Shown: positions 34,834 through 43,801, counted from the stretch's first letter. The stretch is DNA of 64,000 nt from Chryseobacterium sp. BGARF1 (GCF_001677955.1 NZ_LELA01000065.1:35297-99296); one strand, 5' to 3'. Program-made: numbers and translations. Notes: generated from the letters alone by a model not told the origin.

Positions 34834-34841
34834 TACATTTG
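34834..34841 (+). promoter_or_regulatory. Promoter -7 element TACATTTG for prephenate dehydratase
   Basis: Exact TAnnTTTG match ending 4 bp before the ATG at 34846, implying a leaderless or nearly leaderless transcript. No well-spaced TTG. Confidence 0.45.
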
Positions 34842-34845
34842 TCTT

Positions 34846-35682
34846 ATGAAAATAGCATACCTCGGTCCACAAGCCAGTTTCACGCAATTGGCGGCGTCTC
34901 AGATTTTCCCGAGTGAAGAATTAGTTCCTCAGTCGAGTATTTTAGATTGCTTTAATGCGGTGAAAAATAATGAAGTAGATAAAGCCGTTGTTCCATTAGA
35001 AAACTCTATTGAAGGAACAGTTTCGATGACCCTCGATTATCTCTATGATTTTGAAGTTTTTATCGAAACCGAATTGGTGATGCCGATTGCGCATCATTTG
35101 ATGATTCATCCCGATAACGAAACTTTTGAGAAAGTCATTTCTCATCCTCAAGCTTTGGCGCAGACTTTTCATTTCAGATACGAAAATTTTAAAGATATTC
35201 CGTCGCAGGATTTCAGTTCTACAGCGGCTTCAGCAAAGCTGGTTTCCGAAAATCCTCATGAAAAATGGGCAGCAATTGCCAACCGATATTCTGCAAAATT
35301 GTATGGTTTAAAAATTATTCATGAAAATATTCAGGATTTTGAACAGAATCATACCAAGTTTATTGTGATTTCAAAAACGAAATCTGCTTTGAATATTCCT
35401 TTACCCAGAACTTCAGAAAAAACTTCTCTAATCATTACACTTCCCGAAGACCATGCAGGAGGTCTTCATCAGGTACTTTCTGTTTTTGCCTGGAGAAAAA
35501 TGAATCTTTCTAAAATCGAAAGCAGAACACTAAAAACCGGTTTGGGAAATTATTTTTTCTTCATCAATGTAGCAAGTGAATGGCACAATGTTCTGTCCCA
35601 GAATGCAATCGACGAAATTATTTCATTAGGCTCTAATGTGAAATTTTTAGGACATTATAATGAATATGTTTTTGAAGAATAG
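34846..35682 (+). CDS. pheA: Prephenate dehydratase
   Basis: This 278-residue protein begins MKIAYLGPQASFTQLAA, the PDT N-terminus. VVPLENSIEGTV and NHTKFIVIS (TKF in place of the usual TRF) are the active-site motifs. The C-terminal ACT domain has GGLHQVLSVFAWRKMNLSKI and ESRTLKTGLGNYFFFI, a Phe-binding regulatory site. It converts prephenate to phenylpyruvate. No chorismate mutase domain is fused. The neighbouring divergent exporter with an amino-acid-type leader may be related, but this is inference. Confidence 0.94.
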   Translation: MKIAYLGPQASFTQLAASQIFPSEELVPQSSILDCFNAVKNNEVDKAVVPLENSIEGTVSMTLDYLYDFEVFIETELVMPIAHHLMIHPDNETFEKVISHPQALAQTFHFRYENFKDIPSQDFSSTAASAKLVSENPHEKWAAIANRYSAKLYGLKIIHENIQDFEQNHTKFIVISKTKSALNIPLPRTSEKTSLIITLPEDHAGGLHQVLSVFAWRKMNLSKIESRTLKTGLGNYFFFINVASEWHNVLSQNAIDEIISLGSNVKFLGHYNEYVFEE

Positions 35683-35904
35683 ATTTTTTAAATCCTTAAT
35701 TTGGATGCTATTTAAGCTTACAACTTAATATTTTGGTGAAATAAATTTGTCTGTCAAATTGGAATAATTAAGTGTAATTTGAAACTATTTTGCTTAAAAT
35801 TGATATATTTTGAATCTGAATAAATGAAAATAATGGCTTACTGAAATTTAGATAAACAATAATTGCTAAAATTTCTGTAATTTACATTTCCAAAATTTTC
35901 ACAG

Positions 35905-36606
35905 ATGATAGATAAATTAAAATCTAAAAACAGTATTAATGATGAATTTAAATATGTTGCCAAACTTATAAGCCGTGCGACATTGAGCTTCCTCAAAATC
36001 AATCTTATCGGGCAAATTTCTATTGCTATTTTATGCATCATTACAATCATTTTAATTATTGCTCAAACTTTTAATAATGGAGGAGGACCGGTTCATACTA
36101 ATGGGCAAGCTACCATTTTAGTATTGTTTGCAGCAAGACCAATTTCTTTTGGATTAACTATTCTAACTGCTTTTGGAGCTCCATTTTTGCTTTTCACATT
36201 AGGAAATAAATATGTGATAGCTCGCACGATCAACAGATTGATTGCTGATAAAGGCGAACAAATACTTTTCCCGATGATTGACAGGGTTTTAAATAAAGTA
36301 AAAGCCAATCAGCCTCAATTATTTCAAAAGGGAACAGATAAAGCCAAGCTTCAGCTAAAAATTTTACAGGAAATAAGAGATTCTAAAGAAAATAAATGGT
36401 TCAAAAAAATCATTATTTATGGTTTCAAAAAAGTTGAACTTGACGAAATAGATTTTAAAGATGAAAATGTAAGCTTTACCGAAATCTTAAAAAATAAAAT
36501 TATCGATAAGCTTAAAGATATTTCAGAACCAAGTCGACTATTTTTCTATCTTATTTTAGTATGGCAGACTTTAATTTTGTTATTGACGGTTTTTAAGGTG
36601 ATTTAA
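35905..36606 (+). CDS. Hypothetical membrane protein
   Basis: This 233-residue protein has membrane segments at about 31-53 (LKINLIGQISIAILCIITIILII), 70-100 and at the C-terminus (LFFYLILVWQTLILLLTVFKVI), with a charged helical cytosolic region between. No family is recognised. It is followed 6 bp later by another small membrane protein, so the two are probably co-transcribed. Confidence 0.65.
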   Translation: MIDKLKSKNSINDEFKYVAKLISRATLSFLKINLIGQISIAILCIITIILIIAQTFNNGGGPVHTNGQATILVLFAARPISFGLTILTAFGAPFLLFTLGNKYVIARTINRLIADKGEQILFPMIDRVLNKVKANQPQLFQKGTDKAKLQLKILQEIRDSKENKWFKKIIIYGFKKVELDEIDFKDENVSFTEILKNKIIDKLKDISEPSRLFFYLILVWQTLILLLTVFKVI

Positions 36607-36612
36607 ATAAAT

Positions 36613-36960
36613 ATGAAGAAAAATAATGCTATAAAGAATGATAAGTATTTAGTTTTTAAAATAGTAGTGTTAGTCTTAGTTTTTTTATTCTTTCTAAAAG
36701 AATTGGTGATTTATAAACCAATTTTGAATCTATTTAAGACAGAAAAAGTAATTGCAAAAATTATTGATGAAAAAAATGGAATGAGGAGATCACATTTAAC
36801 CGGAGACTTTGTATACTCTTATAGTTTTGAATATCAAGGAAAAGAATACAAGAACGAAAGTGATAATGAAAATTTTCTCATAGGGGAAGAACTTACAGTC
36901 GAATTCAATCCTACATTCCCATTTATAAATAGAATTTATAAATCTAGATTTACAGAATAA
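36613..36960 (+). CDS. Hypothetical membrane-anchored protein, DUF3592-like
   Basis: This 115-residue protein has one N-terminal membrane helix (FKIVVLVLVFLFFLKELVIY) and a small beta-rich outer domain. The pattern KVIAKIIDEK...YSYSFEYQGKEYKNESDNE...GEELTVEFNPTFP resembles DUF3592 domains (a Y..G..Y........G..V.V.YNP pattern). It is short for the family. Function unknown. Confidence 0.6.
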   Translation: MKKNNAIKNDKYLVFKIVVLVLVFLFFLKELVIYKPILNLFKTEKVIAKIIDEKNGMRRSHLTGDFVYSYSFEYQGKEYKNESDNENFLIGEELTVEFNPTFPFINRIYKSRFTE

Positions 36961-37029
36961 TTTTTATTAGTATTTTTTATAAGGAACATTTTTTGAATAC
37001 CTTAGGAGAATATTTTTTTTCACTACAAT

Positions 37030-38673
37030 ATGTTTGACAAGCAGCAACGAAAACTCAAAAGATCAGCAAAACTTATTTCCGTTTTAAGCAAATACGGATT
37101 CAAAGATATGATCGCAAGAATGGGCAAAAAACCAGAAGAGAATTTTGCACAATCTGATGAAGTCATTTCTAAAGGAACGGTTTACGAAAGAATTCGTCTT
37201 GCTTTGGAAGAGCTGGGTCCGACTTTTGTGAAACTTGGGCAAACTTTTAGCAATCGTGAAGATCTGCTTCCACCAGAACTGATCCAGGAGCTTCAAAAGC
37301 TTCAGGACAGGGTAGAAGTAGTGGAAATGAAGGTAGAGGAAATTCTTGAAAATGAATTTAATATTATTCCCAAAGAATATTTCGCGGAAATTATTGCAAA
37401 GCCTTTGGCAACCGCTTCGATTGCTCAGGTTTACAAAGCGACTTTAACTTCTGGTGAAGAAGTAATCTTAAAAATTAAAAAACCGGACGTTTTATCGGTT
37501 ATTGAAGATGATTTATTATTGATAAAAGATTTGGTAAAACTGATTTCCACGTATTCTGAAATCGGTTCTAAACTCAATCTGAAACAGGCGATTTCCACTT
37601 TTGAAAAATCTTTATTGGAAGAAGTCTCTTTGGTGAATGAAAGAAATAATATCCAACAGTTCGCTCTGAATTTTAAAGGTAATAAAGAAACTTACGTTCC
37701 TAAAGTCTACGATGAATTTTCCAACAACAATGTTTTGTGCATGGAATTTATCGACGGAATTAAAGTCACTGATAAGGACGAATTATTGAGACATAATATT
37801 GATCCTGTTGTTGTTTCTGAGGTTGGTTTAAGGCTTTTTGTTTCACAAATTTTAGATTACGGATTTTTCCACGCAGATCCACACGCAGGAAATATTTTAG
37901 TAAAGAAAGATGGAAAAGTTGTTTTCATTGACTTCGGTGCCGTTGGAAAAATTCAGCCGAATGATAAAGAGATTTTGGAAAGTTTAATTGTAGCTTTTGT
38001 TGCTAAAAATTCTCATAAAATTGTTCGTCACCTGAAAAAAATGGCGGTGAGTTATGAAATTCCTGATGAAAGAAGATTTGAAAATGATGTTGAAGAAGTA
38101 TTGAATTTCGTTCATAGTACTTCTTTGAAAGATATTGATCCGCATATTATCATCAACAAAATGAAAGATGTTTTGAAAGATAACAGGTTGTATATGCCTG
38201 ATTATTTTTATCTTTTATTTAAAGGGATTGGTTTGATAGAAGGAGTTGGAAGAACCATCAATCCTGATCTGGATATTGTAAAAAGTCTGCATCCCTACAC
38301 AAAAAAAATATTTACAAAGAAGATAAGTCCCAAAAAACTTCTGAAAACGGGAATAGAAAAGGTGATGACCTTCACTGATAATGTAGATGAAATTCCTAAA
38401 GAGCTACGATCTGTATTGCAGAAATTAGATGATAACAGTTTTACGATTTCAAGTGAAATAAAAAATATTGAAAAAACGAATCAGTTAATAAAATCGAGTA
38501 TTGTCAATCTGATGCTCACGATGATTTTGGGAGCTAATATTATTGCAACAGCTATTGTCTTTGTTTCAGAATCAGGACCTCGAATTGGTGAAATGTCATG
38601 GGTTGCAATTTTAGGATTTTGTTTTTCAGTTTTACTTGCTATTATTCTTTTATTGAGAATTTCAAGAAAATAA
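37030..38673 (+). CDS. UbiB/ABC1-family (AarF-like) atypical kinase
   Basis: This 547-residue protein has the KxGQ-type motif GPTFVKLGQTFSNRED (about 56-71), the A-rich loop PLATASIAQVYKA, the catalytic HADPHAGNILV and the metal-binding VFIDFGAVG. Two C-terminal membrane helices (SIVNLMLTMILGANIIATAIVF and VAILGFCFSVLLAIILLL) anchor it. In ubiquinone-makers UbiB supports quinone synthesis. Flavobacteria use menaquinone, so here it may support isoprenoid-lipid handling; that is inference. Confidence 0.92.
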   Translation: MFDKQQRKLKRSAKLISVLSKYGFKDMIARMGKKPEENFAQSDEVISKGTVYERIRLALEELGPTFVKLGQTFSNREDLLPPELIQELQKLQDRVEVVEMKVEEILENEFNIIPKEYFAEIIAKPLATASIAQVYKATLTSGEEVILKIKKPDVLSVIEDDLLLIKDLVKLISTYSEIGSKLNLKQAISTFEKSLLEEVSLVNERNNIQQFALNFKGNKETYVPKVYDEFSNNNVLCMEFIDGIKVTDKDELLRHNIDPVVVSEVGLRLFVSQILDYGFFHADPHAGNILVKKDGKVVFIDFGAVGKIQPNDKEILESLIVAFVAKNSHKIVRHLKKMAVSYEIPDERRFENDVEEVLNFVHSTSLKDIDPHIIINKMKDVLKDNRLYMPDYFYLLFKGIGLIEGVGRTINPDLDIVKSLHPYTKKIFTKKISPKKLLKTGIEKVMTFTDNVDEIPKELRSVLQKLDDNSFTISSEIKNIEKTNQLIKSSIVNLMLTMILGANIIATAIVFVSESGPRIGEMSWVAILGFCFSVLLAIILLLRISRK

Positions 38674-38675
38674 GA

Positions 38676-38876
38676 TTCCCACAGGTGGCACAGATTTTCA
38701 TAAATGTTTGAAAATAAAAATTGCCACGAATACACGAATTATTTGCTAAGATTTTAAAAATAAATATTAGTGCATTCGTGGAGAAAATTAATTGAAGAAA
38801 TAAATGTTCCCAAAACTTACCTTTTACCATGGATTTATAAGATGATTATCTGTGTAAATCCGTGAAATCTGTGGGA
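38676..38876. repeat. Nested intergenic inverted repeats
   Basis: Outer arms: TCCCACAGGTGGCACAGATT at the left, inverted as ATCCGTGAAATCTGTGGGAT at the right. Inner arms: CCACGAATACACGAAT (from about 38732) and ATTAGTGCATTCGTGG. It looks like one dispersed palindrome inserted in another. No ORF or RNA gene is seen in this gap. Confidence 0.6.
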
Positions 38877-38934
38877 TAAAAATTTCTGATTCTAACATCT
38901 ATCTTTTAGCCTAAAAAGACAAAAATTAATTACC

Positions 38935-38942
38935 TATCTTTG
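38935..38942 (+). promoter_or_regulatory. Promoter -7 element TATCTTTG for the DEAD-box helicase
   Basis: Exact TAnnTTTG match 4 bp before the ATG at 38947; transcript probably leaderless or nearly so. Confidence 0.5.
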
Positions 38943-38946
38943 CAAA

Positions 38947-40299
38947 ATGGAAAAACTCACTTTTGCAGACTTTGACCTTCCGGTTAAAGTTCTTGATGTT
39001 TTAGCAGATTTAAATTTATTTGAGCCCACTCCAATTCAGGAAAAAAGTATCGGTCCGATTCTTTCGGGAAGAGATGTGATGGGAATTGCACAAACGGGAA
39101 CAGGAAAAACGTTAGCTTATTTATTACCGGTTTTAAAAACTTGGAAATATAATAAAAATGGAAATCCTACTGTGGTTGTTTTGGTTCCTACAAGAGAATT
39201 GGTGGTTCAGGTAACAGAAATCGTAGAAAAACTGACAGAAAATCTTACTGCAAGAGTAATTGGAATTTATGGTGGGAAAAATATCAATACGCAGAAACTA
39301 TTGTTCAACGATGGTTGCGATATTTTGGTAGGAACTCCGGGTAGAATCATGGATTTGTCTATTGATAATGCAATTTCATTAAAAGAGGTTCAGAAATTGA
39401 TCATTGATGAGTTTGATGAAATGCTGAATTTAGGTTTCAGACCACAGTTAACGCATATCTTCGAGATGATGCGTGAGAAAAGACAGAATATTCTTTTCTC
39501 AGCAACGATGACTGAAGCTGTTGATGATATGTTGGATGAATATTTTGCTGGACCTATCGAAATTTCATTGGCAAGATCTGGAACTCCGCTTGAAAAAATC
39601 GAGCAAACTGCTTATAAAGTTGAAAACTTCAACACAAAGATCAATTTATTGGAGCATTTGCTGAAAAGCAATGAAGATATGTCTAAAGTATTGATTTTTG
39701 CGAACAATAAAAAGCATGCAGATTTACTTTTCACCCAAATTAATGAGCTTTTCCCAGAAGACTTTGATGTAATTCACTCCAATAAATCTCAAAACTACAG
39801 ACTAAAAGCGATGAAACGCTTTGAAAATGAAGAAATCAGAGGATTGATCACTACTGACGTTATGGCGAGAGGTCTTGACATTTCAGACATTACCCATGTT
39901 GTAAATTTTGAAACTCCTGAAGTTCCGGAACAGTATATTCACAGAATCGGTAGAACGGGTAGAGCAGATAAAGACGGTAAAGCGGTCACTTTCGTAACGA
40001 AAAAAGAAGATGATTGGGCTTTAGATATTGAGTTGCTAATGGATAAAGAATTGGCCTACATCGACTTCCCTGAAGAGGTGAAAATCAATCCTAAGAAAAT
40101 TGCATCTGAAGAAGATCAGATTGTCATGAAAAATCCAGCTCATGCAAAACTTTTTGACGGTGGAGGAGCTTTCCATGAGAAAAAAGATAAGAATAAAAAA
40201 GAAAACTGGGGTGGACCTTCCAAAAGAAAAACGCCCAAGAAATTCGGAGCGAATAGATCACAACAGAAAGCAATTTCTAAGTCTAAAAGAAAGAAATAA
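38947..40299 (+). CDS. DEAD-box family ATP-dependent RNA helicase with DEFD motif II
   Basis: This 450-residue protein has the Q motif (F25...PTPIQ), motif I AQTGTGKT (48-55), PTREL (81-85), TPGR (130-133), motif II DEFD (154-157) in place of DEAD, SAT (185-187), and HRIGRTGR near the end of the second RecA domain. A basic C-terminal tail (KRKTPKKFGANRSQQK) should bind RNA. It is likely to act in ribosome assembly or cold RNA unwinding. The A-to-F change in motif II is unusual but the catalytic D and E are kept. Confidence 0.93.
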   Translation: MEKLTFADFDLPVKVLDVLADLNLFEPTPIQEKSIGPILSGRDVMGIAQTGTGKTLAYLLPVLKTWKYNKNGNPTVVVLVPTRELVVQVTEIVEKLTENLTARVIGIYGGKNINTQKLLFNDGCDILVGTPGRIMDLSIDNAISLKEVQKLIIDEFDEMLNLGFRPQLTHIFEMMREKRQNILFSATMTEAVDDMLDEYFAGPIEISLARSGTPLEKIEQTAYKVENFNTKINLLEHLLKSNEDMSKVLIFANNKKHADLLFTQINELFPEDFDVIHSNKSQNYRLKAMKRFENEEIRGLITTDVMARGLDISDITHVVNFETPEVPEQYIHRIGRTGRADKDGKAVTFVTKKEDDWALDIELLMDKELAYIDFPEEVKINPKKIASEEDQIVMKNPAHAKLFDGGGAFHEKKDKNKKENWGGPSKRKTPKKFGANRSQQKAISKSKRKK

Positions 40300-40332
40300 A
40301 AAAAATGCGTCTCAAGCGAGGCGCATTTTTTA
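40300..40332. terminator. Terminator after the helicase gene
   Basis: AAAAAATGCGTCTC, loop AAGC, GAGGCGCATTTTTT; near-symmetric, so it may also serve the convergent lipoprotein gene. Confidence 0.85.
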
Positions 40333-40386
40333 TTTAATGTTGATATTGCTTTCTGTAGAATTTGATTTTGAAACCAACTACATTTT

Positions 40387-40851
40387 TTATTGTTGCTTTC
40401 TAAATACAATCACTGAGGTATCATTTACACCATCATTATTGTAATCTTCAATATGATCAACTGTCATTATTTCAGTACTATTGAGCGAATAGACTACAAC
40501 AGATTTTACCACAGAATCTGAGTAGGTAAAGGTCAGCATTTTTGAATTTTCACTATATTGATACGTTCCAGTATCGAATCCATCAGCAATACATTCAATA
40601 TTATTTTTAGTATAATATTTTATGCTGAAACTTTGATTTTGCCCGAATTCAAAACTGTTTAAAGCTTCGCAACTCGTAACGGGATTTGATTGTAGAATGG
40701 CATTGTTAGAACCTGAAATCATCATTGTTCTACTCATTTTCCAATTTCCTACGATAGGTTTTATAGCATTTTGATTATTGTCGTTGTCATCGTTCCCACA
40801 AGAAGAAAATAGAAGCATTGTGGCAAATGCAAGTAAAAATTTTTTTTTCAT
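40387..40851 (-). CDS. Lipocalin-like lipoprotein
   Basis: This 154-residue protein has a lipoprotein signal (MKKKFLLAFATMLLFSSC, Cys18) and a lipocalin-like pattern: VGNWKMSRTMM near the start, a Cys pair (TSCEALNSFEF, NIECIADG), then GTYQYSENSKMLTFTY. It is a paralogue of the product at 41721-42179, with an SGNH hydrolase gene between them. Such small lipoproteins are common in Chryseobacterium; their ligands are unknown. Confidence 0.8.
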   Translation of the reverse strand: MKKKFLLAFATMLLFSSCGNDDNDNNQNAIKPIVGNWKMSRTMMISGSNNAILQSNPVTSCEALNSFEFGQNQSFSIKYYTKNNIECIADGFDTGTYQYSENSKMLTFTYSDSVVKSVVVYSLNSTEIMTVDHIEDYNNDGVNDTSVIVFRKQQ

Positions 40852-40917
40852 CGGTGTTTTGTTTGTGTTGTATTTTTACAAATCTATGCTTTTTTAAAAC
40901 ACTGACAATGAAATAAT

Positions 40918-40946
40918 TAAAAAAAGCGATTTCAAATGAAATCGCT
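40918..40946 (-). terminator. Terminator for the SGNH hydrolase gene
   Basis: On the minus strand AGCGATTTCA, TTTGAAATCGCT, then a T-run (perfect stem). It lies 40 bp after the stop at 40986. Confidence 0.82.
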
Positions 40947-40985
40947 CTTGTTTTTCGAATAATCGAATGTATTTAATAAATAATC

Positions 40986-41642
40986 TTATTTCATATAAGG
41001 ATTCATCACGTTGGTCCAAAGCCTGTAGCCTTCGGGTGTAATGTGAAGCATATCTTCAAGAAAAAGGTCTTTTCTTATATTTCCGTTAGCATCATTCATA
41101 ACTTTGGTAATGTCTATAAAATCAGCATTTTTTTCTTTTTTCATAAACTTTGCAATTTTTTTGTTGGCTTCTTTCATTTGAGGCCATAGGTTTTCGCGGC
41201 TCGGAGAGTATTTTGTTGAAATATAATCAACCTGAATATTCGGGAATTTCTCACGTATTTTCTTGTAGAACGTTTTGTATCGGTCAACTACAACATCAGC
41301 TTTTAAGGTGGCATCATCAGCAAAGTCATTTTCTCCACAATAAATAATGATTTGCTTAGGTTGATAAGGCGACAATAAATCTTCAGAAAAATAGTTTAAA
41401 TCTGTTAATCTTGATCCTCCGAAGCCTCTGTTGATAATTGTTTTACCAGGAAAATAGTCTGCAACATCCTGCCATTTTGTGAATGATGAGCTGCCTACTA
41501 AAAGAATAGAATTTTTTGGCGGAGGATTTTCCTGATCAAGTTTTTTAAAATTCTGAATATCTTGCCAGTACATTGGCTGTTTTTCCTGAGCGAAAATCAG
41601 GGCGAAAGTCAGTAGCAGTACTACTGAAAAAATCTTCTTCAT
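40986..41642 (-). CDS. Exported SGNH/GDSL-type hydrolase
   Basis: This 218-residue protein has a signal peptide (1-18, ending ALIFA-QE). Block I is VGSSSF (50-54, nucleophile Ser in this run), block II INRGFGGSRL (Gly), block III CGEND (Asn105), block V D197-M-L-H200. It is a periplasmic or secreted esterase, probably acting on acylated carbohydrate. It has its own terminator. Confidence 0.9.
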   Translation of the reverse strand: MKKIFSVVLLLTFALIFAQEKQPMYWQDIQNFKKLDQENPPPKNSILLVGSSSFTKWQDVADYFPGKTIINRGFGGSRLTDLNYFSEDLLSPYQPKQIIIYCGENDFADDATLKADVVVDRYKTFYKKIREKFPNIQVDYISTKYSPSRENLWPQMKEANKKIAKFMKKEKNADFIDITKVMNDANGNIRKDLFLEDMLHITPEGYRLWTNVMNPYMK

Positions 41643-41671
41643 TGTTTCTAAATTTTTTATGAAAGTAAATA

Positions 41672-41700
41672 TAAAAAAAACTCCCGTAAAAAACGGGAGC
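41672..41700 (-). terminator. Terminator for the second lipocalin-like lipoprotein gene
   Basis: On the minus strand GCTCCCGT, ACGGGAG, then a run of eight T. Confidence 0.85.
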
Positions 41701-41720
41701 CTATATCTTATATTATTGCC

Positions 41721-42179
41721 TTATCTTTTATAAGTCGTATAAGTGTAATCTATAACCATATCACCATTGTAATCAACATTACCAAACATCTGCATCAGCT
41801 TAAGCTCGGTATTGCTTAAAATAATAACTTTGTATGGATTTTCGCTGTCATTATTATATTTAGTAACCAATAGTTTATCCTCATTGGAGTAGGTATAGGT
41901 TCCTTCTGTTTTTTGACTGGTACAGTCTGCACCAACTCCTGAAAAACTAGTATAAGAAGTATAATAATCAGTTCTGAATTCTGTAGTACTTTTGATATCA
42001 CAACCTGTAGGAGTGGCTGCTTTCAATACAGTGGTGTTATCTTTTCCTGATATTATTTCAGTTGTTACAGTTTTCCATTCGCCTTTCAGCATGTCCATTT
42101 CATAACCCTGAACGTTATCATCTTCACAAGATGTCAATGCTAATGCAGAAAAGGCAAATAAGAGTAAGTGTTTTTTCAT
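41721..42179 (-). CDS. Lipocalin-like lipoprotein (paralogue)
   Basis: This 152-residue protein begins MKKHLLLFAFSALALTSC (Cys18 lipobox). LKGEWKTVTTEIISG, TGCDIKSTTEFR and GTYTYSNEDKLLVTKY align by eye with the product at 40387-40851, with the same Cys positions. The start is the ATG at 42179, not the in-frame GTG at 42185, which overlaps a TAAATTTG -7 element (42185-42192, minus strand). Confidence 0.8.
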   Translation of the reverse strand: MKKHLLLFAFSALALTSCEDDNVQGYEMDMLKGEWKTVTTEIISGKDNTTVLKAATPTGCDIKSTTEFRTDYYTSYTSFSGVGADCTSQKTEGTYTYSNEDKLLVTKYNNDSENPYKVIILSNTELKLMQMFGNVDYNGDMVIDYTYTTYKR

Positions 42180-42282
42180 TTTCACAAATTTAAGAATATG
42201 CTAAAATATAAATAAATTTGTAATATCTATAATGAAATTAAGGTTTTTTAAACAAATGTTTGTAGAAAATATAATCTAGGTA

Positions 42283-42390
42283 GCAGGTTTTAGGATTTAG
42301 GTTTTAGAAAGTCTCTGAAGTATCATAATTTCTCATTTTCTGAAAAATATATCATGCTATTTCCTTACCTAAATCCTAAGACCTATTTCC
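42283..42390. repeat. Imperfect inverted repeat with TTAGGATTTAGG motif
   Basis: TTTTAGGATTTAGGTTTTAG at the left is mirrored by CCTAAATCCTAAGACCTATT at the right. It fills most of the gap between two minus-strand genes and looks like a dispersed intergenic element. Confidence 0.5.
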
Positions 42391-42395
42391 TGATT

Positions 42396-43559
42396 CTAAT
42401 AGCTCATCTCAACGATTTTGAAAGCATCCTGAGGCGTTAAATTTTTATTTTCACCCAGCCCCAGCCAATTTCTTTCAGTAAATGCTTTTTCCACTCTTTC
42501 TGCGGTTCCTGCAAAATCCTGGGTATAATCTGATAGTTTAGTCTGAATTTGAAGACTGTGGAAAAACTCTTCCAATTTTACAATTGCTTTTTCAGCTTTT
42601 TCTTCGATGCTTCCTTCTGTAATTCCCCAAACTCGCTCTGCGTATTGTGCCAGTTTTCCTTTTTTTGCTTCAAAATTATAACGATAGTGCGAAGGTGCAA
42701 CTACAGCTAAAGTTCTTGCATGATCAATTCCATAATAAGCGGTTAATTCATGTCCCATTGCATGCACAGCCCAATCGGTGATCACTCCTTTTTGGATTAA
42801 ACCATTTAAAGCCATCGTACAACACCACATAAAGTTTCCTGCAGCATCATAATCAAATTCCTCAGACATCACTTTTGGAGCGGCATTCTGAAGACTTATC
42901 AAAATACTTTCTGCAATTCTTTCCTGAAGATTAGCAGAAGACGGAGCTGTCATATATTGTTCTAAAACATGAGTATAAGCATCAGCAATTCCGTTTGCGA
43001 TCTGATTTTTAGGAATCGATCTGATGACTTCCGGATCTAAAACTGAAAATTGTGGAAACAATCCAGGTCCTCCTGAAGACAATTTTTCGTTGGTTTCTCT
43101 TCTTGAGATCACATATCCGGAATTCATTTCAGATCCTGTAGCCGGTAACGTTAAAATCGTTCCGAAAGGCATTCCTTCTCCTTCAAAAGTACGAACTGGT
43201 TTTTTAAGAATTTCCCAAGGTTCACCATCGTAATTGGCAGCTGCAGAAAGAAATTTAACGCCATCAATCACTGATCCTCCACCAACAGCAAGAAGATAAT
43301 TGATCTTGTTGTCTTTAATGAAATTTAAAGCACTAACTAAAACTTCATATTCCGGATTGGCAGGTACTCCACCAAATTCCTCTAAATCATGATCTTTTAA
43401 AGCTTCTTTTACCTGATCGTAAACACCATTTTTCTTAATGCTTCCGCCACCGTAAATCATTAAGATTTTAGCATCTTTAGGAATTTCATTTGAAATTTTT
43501 GCAATTTCACCTTTTCCGAAAAGTATTTTTGTAGGATTTTTAAACTCGAAATTAAGCAT
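42396..43559 (-). CDS. Iron-containing alcohol dehydrogenase, YqhD/BDH-like
   Basis: This 387-residue protein has LFGKGEIAKIS and YGGGSIKKNGVYDQV at the N-terminus, GGGSVIDGVKFL (NADP-binding) and metal ligands D193, H197, H266 and H280 (ADAYTH, HAMGH, GIDH), which match the YqhD ligand set shifted by one. It reduces aldehydes with NADPH and would help detoxify reactive aldehydes. A TACATTTG -7 element lies upstream at 43579-43586. Confidence 0.94.
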   Translation of the reverse strand: MLNFEFKNPTKILFGKGEIAKISNEIPKDAKILMIYGGGSIKKNGVYDQVKEALKDHDLEEFGGVPANPEYEVLVSALNFIKDNKINYLLAVGGGSVIDGVKFLSAAANYDGEPWEILKKPVRTFEGEGMPFGTILTLPATGSEMNSGYVISRRETNEKLSSGGPGLFPQFSVLDPEVIRSIPKNQIANGIADAYTHVLEQYMTAPSSANLQERIAESILISLQNAAPKVMSEEFDYDAAGNFMWCCTMALNGLIQKGVITDWAVHAMGHELTAYYGIDHARTLAVVAPSHYRYNFEAKKGKLAQYAERVWGITEGSIEEKAEKAIVKLEEFFHSLQIQTKLSDYTQDFAGTAERVEKAFTERNWLGLGENKNLTPQDAFKIVEMSY

Positions 43560-43578
43560 TGTTCTAATTATTTTACAT

Positions 43579-43586
43579 CAAATGTA
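43579..43586 (-). promoter_or_regulatory. Promoter -7 element TACATTTG for the YqhD-like gene
   Basis: Exact TAnnTTTG match on the minus strand, 19 bp from the start codon. Confidence 0.55.
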
Positions 43587-43702
43587 AGCATAGAAATATG
43601 AAATCTGAGTTAAGAAAGTTTTAAAATTTGTATAACTGTATTTTATTAAAACGATTGCAATTTTTCTTTTATTTCATCTAAACTGTAAGTCACTGAAATA
43701 AT

Positions 43703-43798
43703 TTATTTTCCGCTTAAAAAGATAACCCCAAATTTATTGTTGATTGGTCCTAACAAAGCAAAAGCATTCTTTAATTCATCAAATTTTCCGATATGATG
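43703..43798 (-). pseudogene. Decayed gene remnant (31 codons, no start)
   Basis: The minus strand reads HHIGKFDELKNAFALLGPIN and continues NKFGVIFLSGK before a stop. It has protein-like composition but begins directly after a stop codon and has no ATG. It looks like the 3' fragment of a lost gene. Its family is not recognised. Confidence 0.35.
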
Positions 43799-43801
43799 AA
43801 A

